A stretch of 64,000 nt of DNA from the NCBI GenBank assembly GCA_031362985.1, contig JANLTO010000025.1, positions 16,820-80,819 on the forward strand, read 5' to 3'. Below are positions 35,010 through 42,091 of this stretch, piece after piece. The DNA is from SHZL01 sp031362985. Its GTDB lineage: Bacteria; Pseudomonadota; Gammaproteobacteria; Xanthomonadales; SZUA-36. The notes beneath the pieces were generated by a model. That model saw only the letters and a program-made list of their open reading frames with translations. It did not search any database and had not been told where the DNA came from. A program made the position numbers and the translations under genes. How positions within the stretch are numbered: the stretch's first letter is position 1; every line of letters starts with the position of its first letter.

Positions 35010-36194
35010 TCAAGCGGCAGCAAGGGACTTGAGCTGCTGCTTCAGTCCGCGCGCCGCCAGGGCGTAGCCGCCATCGCTGCCATCGACAAAATGCATATGG
35101 TTGCCGTTGTAGGAAAACACGATGCACGTTAGCAGGGCTTCGCTGGACTTGTGCATGCCGTAGGCCAGGCGGTGTTGCCGGTACCGGTTTTCCAGGTAGC
35201 TCTGTAATTCCTGGTACTGCGCCTCACTGCCATCTATCACCATGCGCAGCACGCCGTCGAATTTGCGAAAGTCCGAGTTCTCCACCATGTCCTCGATGTA
35301 GTGGCTCCAGCGCACTGCGCTGGTATCCCGTTTGCGCGCAAACAGGTAGCTGCCGGCTATATTCAGGAACAGCATGTTGGCGAAATACTTGATGCGGCCC
35401 CAGGGTTTGAGCTGAGCGGACCGCACTCGCCATTCATGGCTGAGTTGCCTGGGGCTGAACGAGAGTCGCATGCGTTCGGCGCGCAGCGGATGATAACTGG
35501 CGACCTCACCGTAAATGTCGTGGATCTTTTCCGAAACCTCGCGGTAGATGGCGAGCCTGTTCTCTGCATCAGGCGAGACCGCTGCGATGAGCAGCGCCAG
35601 CTTGTGATCGTGAAAGCTCGGCACGCCCTGCCAACGGCACTCGAATCCTTCAAAGCTGCCATCGCACGGGCCATCAGACTCCAGCACACGCAAAACACCC
35701 TGGGCCTGCGGATCCTTGGTGAGGCGTTCCGCTTCTTCCCAGCCCCGGCCTGAGAACGTTGCCTGGGTCAGGTTGGTGGATAGCAGCACCTTGGCAAGGC
35801 GCGTCTCGAAGCCCTGGGCCGACAGGTCCGCGACGCGGACCATGCCGGCGCGCAATGCCAGGCCAAAGCTTTCGCGCGCCAGGCGTTGTGCCTCGCGCAA
35901 TGCGGGTATGAGACGCTCCTGCAGTTCTCCTGGCACCGCAAAGGTGGCGCCGTCACCACCGAAAACGAAGGGCAATTCAATGCTTCGATCCACGTTGATG
36001 ACCGCGGCAATGCAGGCCACGCCCACCGTGTTCACTTTCTTGTAAGCGCCGTCGGCGATAGCCTGGGTGGAGCCGATCACATCGGTGATGATGACCCACC
36101 AGTCGTCCGGCAACTGGCTGTGCCGACCGGTTTCAATCGCCGCCGCAAACGTCTCCAGCGTTGGAAGTTCGTGATAGAAGTTGGCGTTGCTCAT
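35010..36194 (-). CDS. DUF3095 protein with nucleotide-cyclase-like core
   Basis: 394 residues, matching DUF3095 in sequence style and length. The N-terminal half resembles a class III adenylate/guanylate cyclase fold: WVIITDVIGSTQAI corresponds to the metal-binding strand with its Asp, and FVFGGDGATFAVP to the GDG hairpin. The C-terminal half (residues 225-394) is unique to this family. No signal or membrane helix, so cytoplasmic. Nucleotide product and activity are unknown. It ends 50 bases from the convergent CHAT gene and could serve the same system, but this is positional evidence only. Confidence 0.75.
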   Translation of the reverse strand: MSNANFYHELPTLETFAAAIETGRHSQLPDDWWVIITDVIGSTQAIADGAYKKVNTVGVACIAAVINVDRSIELPFVFGGDGATFAVPGELQERLIPALREAQRLARESFGLALRAGMVRVADLSAQGFETRLAKVLLSTNLTQATFSGRGWEEAERLTKDPQAQGVLRVLESDGPCDGSFEGFECRWQGVPSFHDHKLALLIAAVSPDAENRLAIYREVSEKIHDIYGEVASYHPLRAERMRLSFSPRQLSHEWRVRSAQLKPWGRIKYFANMLFLNIAGSYLFARKRDTSAVRWSHYIEDMVENSDFRKFDGVLRMVIDGSEAQYQELQSYLENRYRQHRLAYGMHKSSEALLTCIVFSYNGNHMHFVDGSDGGYALAARGLKQQLKSLAAA

Positions 36195-36265
36195 GGCGTT
36201 AAGAGTATAGGCAAGGTGAGTACTGTTTTGTGAGAAATCTGCATCGATCCGGACGCTTCTTACCA

Positions 36266-36294
36266 GGGAAACTCTGATTTATTCAGAGCTTTCC
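36266..36294. repeat. Dispersed inverted repeat, copy 2
   Basis: GGAAACTCTGA (36267-36277) mirrors TCAGAGCTTTCC (36283-36294) apart from one bulged base. Its first 20 bases are identical to the copy after trkA. It lies in the 281-bp gap between the divergent DUF3095 and CsgG-like genes; the rest of that gap shows no gene. Confidence 0.65.
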
Positions 36295-36475
36295 TAGCAT
36301 GGATGCAAGCCACTTCGACCCCTCTATACAGCTGCAAACACATGGCTTCTGCGCTGGTTGCGGGGCAACGCGTAGCCTACAGCGCTGTGCCACCGGCAGC
36401 CGAAGTAGTGTTGCGTTCGGCGGAACTTCAGTGCCAGAATCAAGCAACTGAAATCCATTGCTCTGGAGGTCTGGT

Positions 36476-37408
36476 ATGAAACTCAGCCTGTTCCTGCTGT
36501 GCAGCGTAGCGCTGCTGTTGCCTGTTGAACCGGTGGCCGCACAGAAGAACGTCGACAACCAGCGTGGCTCGACCAAAGACGTTGATATACCCACGTGTAC
36601 TCACAGCATAGGAACAGTCTCGCTGACCGACGGCGAAGGTCAGGGCTGGACTTATTACGGGCTCGGCGCGCCGTCAACCCTGATCAAGACGTTTATCAGC
36701 CGCTCCGGTTGCTTCAAGATGGTTGATCGCGGCGCTGGCCTGGTCGCCCTGCAAAAAGAACAGGCGCTAGCCGCCGAAGGCGGCCTGCAGAAGGGTTCCA
36801 ACGTGGGCGCCGGCCAGGTCAAGGCAGCCGATTACGTGATCATCGCCGATGTCGCGAACGCCGACTCCAATTCCAGCGGCAATGCCGTTGGCGGGGCCAT
36901 TGGCGGGGTGGTTGGCGGGCATCTGGGCGGCTTGCTCGGCGGGGTGAGCACCAAGCATGTGCAGGCCCAGACAGTGCTCACCGTGATGAATGTGCGCACC
37001 TCGGAAATCGATGCGACAGCCGAAGGTTCAGCCGACAAGAAAGACATCAGCTTCCTCGCTGGCGGTGGCTGGGGTTTCGGCGGCGTGGTCGGTGGTGGTT
37101 ATGAAGACACCGACATCGGCAAAGTGGTCACCTATGCTTTCCTGGACGCCTACCGCCAGATCGTAACCCAGCTCGGCGGTCTGTCGGATAATGCGGGCGC
37201 AGATGCGCCGAAAGAGGCCTTCCAGGTGAATGTCGATAGCGTCAAGCTGAGTCGTTCGCCGTCCTCGTCTTCGAGCGCGATGCGCAGCCTTGAATATGGC
37301 GCCATGGTCTACCCAACCGGTGCCAGGGAAGAGATGTGGTGGGAAGTGGAAGACGAAAACGGCAATGTGGGCTGGATTGAGAACGATAATCTCAAACCGG
37401 TCAGATAG
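36476..37408 (+). CDS. Exported CsgG/LpoB-like protein with SH3-like tail
   Basis: 310 residues from ATG 36476, which has GGAGG nine bases upstream. The signal peptide ends near PVAAQKN. Residues 45-230 follow the CsgG/HfaB pattern: LIKTFISRSGCFKMVDRG (NP_binding-like core), ADYVIIADV, then VLTVMNVRTSEI. A Gly-rich hydrophobic segment (GGAIGGVVGGHLGGLLGG) resembles a glycine-zipper. Residues 245-310 look like an SH3-type wall-binding domain (MVYPTGAREEMWWEVEDENGNVGWI). CsgG relatives form outer-membrane pores or assist envelope assembly. No curli-type genes are adjacent, and there is no lipobox. Confidence 0.65.
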   Translation: MKLSLFLLCSVALLLPVEPVAAQKNVDNQRGSTKDVDIPTCTHSIGTVSLTDGEGQGWTYYGLGAPSTLIKTFISRSGCFKMVDRGAGLVALQKEQALAAEGGLQKGSNVGAGQVKAADYVIIADVANADSNSSGNAVGGAIGGVVGGHLGGLLGGVSTKHVQAQTVLTVMNVRTSEIDATAEGSADKKDISFLAGGGWGFGGVVGGGYEDTDIGKVVTYAFLDAYRQIVTQLGGLSDNAGADAPKEAFQVNVDSVKLSRSPSSSSSAMRSLEYGAMVYPTGAREEMWWEVEDENGNVGWIENDNLKPVR

Positions 37409-37486
37409 GGCCTGGTGAGATAGAACCCGCGCAGCCAAAAACCAGGCAGGCAAAATACGTAACAACTAAACATTACAGATTCCGGT

Positions 37487-38935
37487 CTAGGCAGGGCTTG
37501 CGGCATCCTCCAGGCCGGGATCTTCCTCCTGCCCGATTTCTGCAACATCAGCTTCTAGGGCATCAGCTTCCAGGGAATCAGCTTCCAGTACATCGGCGCC
37601 CAGCAGGCGCTGCGCCGCATTCGCTGGCAAGGCTTCGACCGACTTCAACTGCTTCGCCATCGCCCGGCTGCGCACTTCGGCCCTTCCAATGTTATTGGCA
37701 GCACTCTGCAGTGTCTTTTTTGTGGCTGCCAGTACTTCACCAAACTTGCCAAATTCCGTTTTAACCGCGCCCAGCACTTGCCAGACTTCTGATGATCTCT
37801 GTTCCAGCGCCAGGGTGCGAAAGCCCATCTGCAGGCTGTTCAAAATAGCCGACAGGGTCGAGGGGCCGGCAATGCTCACGCGGTGCACACGCTGCAACTC
37901 ATCAGACAAACCGGGTCGGCGCAGCACCTCGGCGTACAGCCCTTCAGTCGGCAGGAACAGGATGGCAAAATCGGTCGTCAGCGGCGGGGACAGGTATTTT
38001 TCGGCAATCTTCCTGGCTTCCAATCGCACCACTTGCTCCAGTTCCCTTCCTGCCGCCGCCACGCCGTCCGCATCGGCTCGATCTGCCGCCTCCACAAGTC
38101 GCTCATACTGTTCTTTCGGAAACTTCGCATCAATGGGCAGCCAGACAGGCGTGAGTCCGTCGTCCTGCCCAGGTAAACGGATGGCAAATTCGACGCGTGC
38201 ATTCGTGCCAGGAATGGTTTCCACATTCTTTGCGTACTGGTCGGCCGTGAGCATCTGCTCGAGCAGCATCTCAAGCTGCACTTCGCCCCAGGTTCCGCGC
38301 GTTTTGACGTTGGTGAGGACACGCTTGAGGTCGCCGACCCCAATGGCCAGTTGCTGCATCTCGCCCAGGCCCTGGTGCACTTTTTCCAGCCGGTCTGAAA
38401 CCAGCTTGAACGACTCGCCGAGGCGTTGTTCGAGCGTGGCGTGCAGTTTCTCATCGACCGTCTTGCGCATCTCTTCGAGGCGCGCGCTGTTGTCCGTTTG
38501 CAGGTCCTTGATTTTGTCTTCCAGGGTCTTGCGCACTTCCGCCATGCGCAGCGCGTTGGACTCGGTCAGCGTGCCCAGCGACTGGTTCAGGGTATCGCCG
38601 AAGCGCGTGAGCGCGATGGCCTGTTGCTGGGCAAAGGAGTCGATCTGGTTATTCTGGATGGTGGCAACGCTGGTCAGTTGCGCCATGACGATTTGCTGGA
38701 ATTGCGTAAAATTTCCGGACAATTCCTGCCGGGTGCCTTGCGCGGTAGTTTGGACCTCGCTGCGCAATTCACGCTCAGTGCGTTCGCTGGTTTGCTGCTG
38801 GTGTTGTTCAAGGTCGGCCTGCAGCTTATCCAGCCGCGCTGACTGCGCCTTGCTGGATCCGCGCAGCAGCGTGAGGATCTGCAGAATAATGATGACTGCG
38901 GCGAGCGCAAGAGCAACAGTTTCGGTCTCAGTCAT
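37487..38935 (-). CDS. rmuC: DNA recombination protein RmuC
   Basis: 482 residues. An N-terminal membrane helix (about 6-25) is followed by a long coiled coil (30-200) and the conserved RmuC nuclease-like domain (about 205-400: RGTWGEVQLEMLLEQML, FAIRLPGQDDGLTPVWLPIDAKFPKEQYERL, LFLPTEGLYAEVL). RmuC limits inversions at short inverted repeats, which is notable in a region so rich in them. The C-terminus ends in a degenerate acidic repeat (LEAD units, about 447-470). Confidence 0.9.
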   Translation of the reverse strand: MTETETVALALAAVIIILQILTLLRGSSKAQSARLDKLQADLEQHQQQTSERTERELRSEVQTTAQGTRQELSGNFTQFQQIVMAQLTSVATIQNNQIDSFAQQQAIALTRFGDTLNQSLGTLTESNALRMAEVRKTLEDKIKDLQTDNSARLEEMRKTVDEKLHATLEQRLGESFKLVSDRLEKVHQGLGEMQQLAIGVGDLKRVLTNVKTRGTWGEVQLEMLLEQMLTADQYAKNVETIPGTNARVEFAIRLPGQDDGLTPVWLPIDAKFPKEQYERLVEAADRADADGVAAAGRELEQVVRLEARKIAEKYLSPPLTTDFAILFLPTEGLYAEVLRRPGLSDELQRVHRVSIAGPSTLSAILNSLQMGFRTLALEQRSSEVWQVLGAVKTEFGKFGEVLAATKKTLQSAANNIGRAEVRSRAMAKQLKSVEALPANAAQRLLGADVLEADSLEADALEADVAEIGQEEDPGLEDAASPA

Positions 38936-38983
38936 GTAGGGTCCTCGTCCATCGATTTTACGTGGCAGCTTACCCGCCCTGCT

Positions 38984-39562
38984 TCAGCCCGCCGCCAGTC
39001 GCGCACTTACTTCAGCCAGGCGCCGGGCAATACCATCAAGCGTGGCCTGGTGCTTTGCATCCAGCAGGGCGCCATCCGCTGCAAATGCCTCGTGTGCGCG
39101 CGAGAGCGCAAACTGCTCCGGGAGCACCAGCACGCCCAAAGTTTGCAGGATGGCGCGCAAATGCACCAGTCCGCGCAAGCCACCGAGCGCACCGGGCGAT
39201 GCGGCCACCAGTGCAGCCACCTTGTTCCGGTAGGGCAGGCGGCCGTCGTGCTCCGCGTCGGGCCGTGACACCCAGTCCAGCGTGTTCTTCAATAGCGAGG
39301 TCACCGACGCGTTGTTCTCGGGTGAGGAAATCAGCAAAGCGTCGTGCGCCATAAACAAAACCTTGAGCTCGCGCGCGCTTGCCGGCACGCCCTCTTTGTC
39401 TTCGAGGTCGCCATTGTAGATGGGCATGGAAAAATCGGCGAGGTCAATGAGGGTGGCGCTTGCGCCAGCAGACTGCAGTGCATGCGCAGCAGCCGAGGCC
39501 AGCTGCTTGTTGTGTGAGCCCGTGCGTGCACTGCCGGAGAAAACAAGAATTTTTGCAGTCAT
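38984..39562 (-). CDS. NADPH-dependent FMN reductase (flavodoxin-like)
   Basis: 192 residues from ATG 39562; the open frame upstream overlaps the pirin gene and is not family-like. The N-terminus holds the phosphate loop SGSARTGSHNKQLA, and residues 76-85 (LLISSPENNA) match the PEYN flavin-site motif with Glu-Asn-Asn. This family binds FMN and reduces quinones, azo dyes or chromate using NAD(P)H in the cytosol. It follows the pirin gene by 49 bases on the same strand, a pairing that would suit quinone or flavonoid handling. Confidence 0.85.
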   Translation of the reverse strand: MTAKILVFSGSARTGSHNKQLASAAAHALQSAGASATLIDLADFSMPIYNGDLEDKEGVPASARELKVLFMAHDALLISSPENNASVTSLLKNTLDWVSRPDAEHDGRLPYRNKVAALVAASPGALGGLRGLVHLRAILQTLGVLVLPEQFALSRAHEAFAADGALLDAKHQATLDGIARRLAEVSARLAAG

Positions 39563-39611
39563 GAAAATGACATCCCATTTTTTGTTATTGAAATGCGATC
39601 CGGCGGAAGCG

Positions 39612-40307
39612 TCACGCCAGGTCGAACAGCAGCGCTTCGGCCGCAGCACCGTTATCCAGCGTGATGGTTGGCTCACCAGACAGTTTCACTGCGTCACCTG
39701 CTGCCAGCACCTGGCCGTTGACGCTGATACTGCCGCGGGCCACATGCACATACGCGCACCGTTCAGCGGGCAGAGTATGAGTGATTTTCTCCGCGCCATC
39801 GACCAGTGCCGCGTACAGCAAGGCGTCCTGGTGGATTTTTACGGAGCCCTCGCGTGCATCGGGCGAAGCCACCAGTTTCAGCCTGCCGCGCTTGGCGGCA
39901 GCATCAAAATGCTTTTCCTCGTAGCCGGGCGCAATGCCGGTCACCTCGGGCTGAATCCAGATCTGCAGGAAGTGCACTTCCGCAGATTTCGACGCATTGA
40001 ACTCCGAGTGTTGCACACCCGTGCCCGCGCTCATGCGCTGCACATCGCCGGGGCGGATGACCGAGCCGTTACCCATGGAATCCTTGTGCTCCAGCGCGCC
40101 CTCGAGCACATAGCTGATGATTTCCATGTCGCGATGCCCGTGGGTGCCAAAACCCATGCCCGGCTTGACGCGATCCTCGTTGATCACGCGCAAGGCGCCA
40201 AAACCCATGTGTACGGGATCATGGTAATCGGCAAATGAAAACGTGTGAAACGAGCGCAACCAGCCGTGGTCGGCATAACCGCGTTCCTCACTCTTGCGAA
40301 TCTGCAT
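39612..40307 (-). CDS. Pirin-family bicupin protein (YhhW-like)
   Basis: 231 residues. The N-terminal cupin has the pirin metal ligands in FGTHGHRDMEIISYVLEGALEHKDS and GTGVQHSEFN. The C-terminal cupin is degenerate. E. coli YhhW and relatives show quercetin 2,3-dioxygenase activity with Fe or Mn. I start at ATG 40307 (GGAGGA ten bases upstream); a GTG at 40310 is also possible. It leads a two-gene operon with the FMN reductase. Confidence 0.87.
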   Translation of the reverse strand: MQIRKSEERGYADHGWLRSFHTFSFADYHDPVHMGFGALRVINEDRVKPGMGFGTHGHRDMEIISYVLEGALEHKDSMGNGSVIRPGDVQRMSAGTGVQHSEFNASKSAEVHFLQIWIQPEVTGIAPGYEEKHFDAAAKRGRLKLVASPDAREGSVKIHQDALLYAALVDGAEKITHTLPAERCAYVHVARGSISVNGQVLAAGDAVKLSGEPTITLDNGAAAEALLFDLA

Positions 40308-40456
40308 CACGTTAAAATCCTCCTGTTCAGTTTCGAGCCTTTATCAGCTGCACTATAAACTTGCCTTAATGGCAGACAAAGCAAATACTTTCAGCGGAGT
40401 TGCGCAGTTCCTCTGAACGCCTTGGAATACATCCTTGAAGGAAGTAAGTACCCACG

Positions 40457-41212
40457 ATGTTGCTGGGGCGATTTTCCCATCACGTCCAACGCCAGGACTG
40501 GTTCGCCGTCGTGCTGGATCTTCTGGTCGTGGTCCTCGGCATCGTCATTGGCCTGCAGGCGAGCGCATGGAACCAGTCACGCATCGACCGGCGAGACGAG
40601 TTCACGTACTTGGTGGCGCTCGACGCCGACCTGGATGATTCCCACGCCCTGCTCCAGGAAACGATGGAAAACTACGACAGGATCTTGCACGCACTGATCC
40701 GCCTCGTGGAAATCAGCGACGATCCTTCGCAGCGGCTGCCAACAGAAAACATTGACAAACTGTTGTGGCAGGGGTTGTGGGATCTTGCCTTTGTAGAAGA
40801 GCATATGAACGTGTATGACGACCTGAAATCCTCAGGCCGGATGAACCTGATTGGCGACCCACAACTGCGCCTGGGCCTGACGGAGCTGAAATCCATGTTC
40901 GATCGTTATAGCAAAAGCGAACGTGATGCCGGGCAAATCCAGAACCTCACTATCGATGGTTACGTCACTGATCATTTCAACAATCGTCGGTTTGCGCTGT
41001 ATTCGACTAACGGCGTGGGTTTCCCGCAGGCTCCTGCCAATTCGCCCCCACCGGATTCCCTCGCTTTTCTGTCGGCGCAACCCACCCGGAACCGCATAAC
41101 GTCAAAGTACATCTCTTCGAACACCGCGAAAAGGGAGTTGGTGAAGGTCGAAGCCAAGCTGGTCGAAGTCCAGCAACTGCTGCGGGAACGGATGGAACTG
41201 CTGACTCGCTGA
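40457..41212 (+). CDS. Single-span membrane protein (DUF6090-like)
   Basis: 251 residues. The N-terminus places an amphipathic stretch (FSHHVQRQDWFAVVLDLL) before one hydrophobic helix (VVVLGIVIGLQASAW, about 23-38). A long helical domain rich in acidic residues follows. This layout matches proteins often annotated DUF6090, of unknown function, common in marine proteobacteria. The start ATG has a weak AGGAAG 14 bases upstream. It is convergent with the toxin-antitoxin pair, four bases away. Confidence 0.6.
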   Translation: MLLGRFSHHVQRQDWFAVVLDLLVVVLGIVIGLQASAWNQSRIDRRDEFTYLVALDADLDDSHALLQETMENYDRILHALIRLVEISDDPSQRLPTENIDKLLWQGLWDLAFVEEHMNVYDDLKSSGRMNLIGDPQLRLGLTELKSMFDRYSKSERDAGQIQNLTIDGYVTDHFNNRRFALYSTNGVGFPQAPANSPPPDSLAFLSAQPTRNRITSKYISSNTAKRELVKVEAKLVEVQQLLRERMELLTR

Positions 41213-41216
41213 CGAA

Positions 41217-41522
41217 TCAGGCTGCTTCCGTTCTCGGTATCACCGTTTGCTCAATGTGCTTGCCGGCTTCCTGCTCTGCGAGTCGCAATTCATAAGACTT
41301 TTGCAGATTCAACCAGAACTCAGCCGTGGTATCGAGATAGCGCGAAAGTCGCAGTGCCGTATCTGCGGTGATTCCACGTTGACCATTTAGAATCGCCGTG
41401 ATCCGGTTACCTGGCACACCCAATGCCGCAGCCAAGGCGTTTGCCGATATTTCCAGCACATCCAGCTCTTCCCGCAATATTTCGCCGGGATGGACCGGCC
41501 GCATTCCATTTGTGATCTTCAT
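41217..41522 (-). CDS. higA: HigA-type antitoxin
   Basis: 101 residues. The start PVHPGEILREELDVLEIS and helix-turn-helix (ALAAALGVPGNRITAILNGQRGITADTALRLSRYL) are typical of the XRE-type HigA/VapI family that neutralises HigB and represses its own promoter. The order toxin first, antitoxin second is normal for higBA. The start follows the toxin stop by 14 bases. A palindrome upstream of higB (41837-41851) is the likely operator. Confidence 0.9.
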   Translation of the reverse strand: MKITNGMRPVHPGEILREELDVLEISANALAAALGVPGNRITAILNGQRGITADTALRLSRYLDTTAEFWLNLQKSYELRLAEQEAGKHIEQTVIPRTEAA

Positions 41523-41536
41523 CTTTATTGACTCAC

Positions 41537-41815
41537 TCAGTGGTAATCCACGATTTCGACATCAAAAGGACCGTCTTCCTTCCATCGAAAACAGATTCGC
41601 CATTGCCGGTTGATTCGTATACTGAATTGATTCTTGCGATCGCCCGATAATGCCTCGAAACGATTGCTTCTCAAGTTTGCCAAATCCTGCAATGTTTCCG
41701 CGCTGTTAAGAACCGCAAGACGGCGTTCAGCCTGCTCGGTGAATGCTCGGAATTCCCGGACACCAAGACCTGCAAAAAGGCGCTCAGTTTTCCGATCTTT
41801 GAACCCTCGAATCAT
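41537..41815 (-). CDS. higB: HigB-type toxin (RelE-superfamily mRNA interferase)
   Basis: 92 residues from ATG 41815, which has AGGA nine bases upstream; ATG 41821 would add two residues. The sequence (MIRGFKDRKTERLFAGLGVREF... LRSNRFEALSGDRKNQFSIRINRQWRICFRW... VEIVDYH) matches HigB toxins, which cut mRNA at the ribosome. The basic residues K, R and the C-terminal His expected for activity are present, so the toxin looks functional. Confidence 0.9.
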   Translation of the reverse strand: MIRGFKDRKTERLFAGLGVREFRAFTEQAERRLAVLNSAETLQDLANLRSNRFEALSGDRKNQFSIRINRQWRICFRWKEDGPFDVEIVDYH

Positions 41816-41836
41816 GGACATTGATCCTAACAGAAG

Positions 41837-41851
41837 ATACGTAGTACGTAT
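41837..41851. promoter_or_regulatory. Operator palindrome ATACGTA-G-TACGTAT upstream of higB
   Basis: A perfect seven-base inverted repeat around one central base ends 22 bases upstream of the higB start, where HigA dimers would bind to repress the operon. Confidence 0.6.
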
Positions 41852-42091
41852 AGCGTATTAGTAAAATCTTAAAGCGCCCGACCGCAGGGCAAACTCAGGG
41901 GAACCTGAGCGAAATCCTGCGTGAAACCCCGCCAAAATTCGCTTTACCAGTGTCATCCTTGAGCGTGGCGCTAACTAGCTCCCCTTTTATAGACATTCGT
42001 CCGGCCAGCCGGCATTTTCGGTAAGATACCCCGAGCAATACACATAATAAGGGCCGCTTGAGCGGTCATGCCAGAATGGGGTGGATACGGA

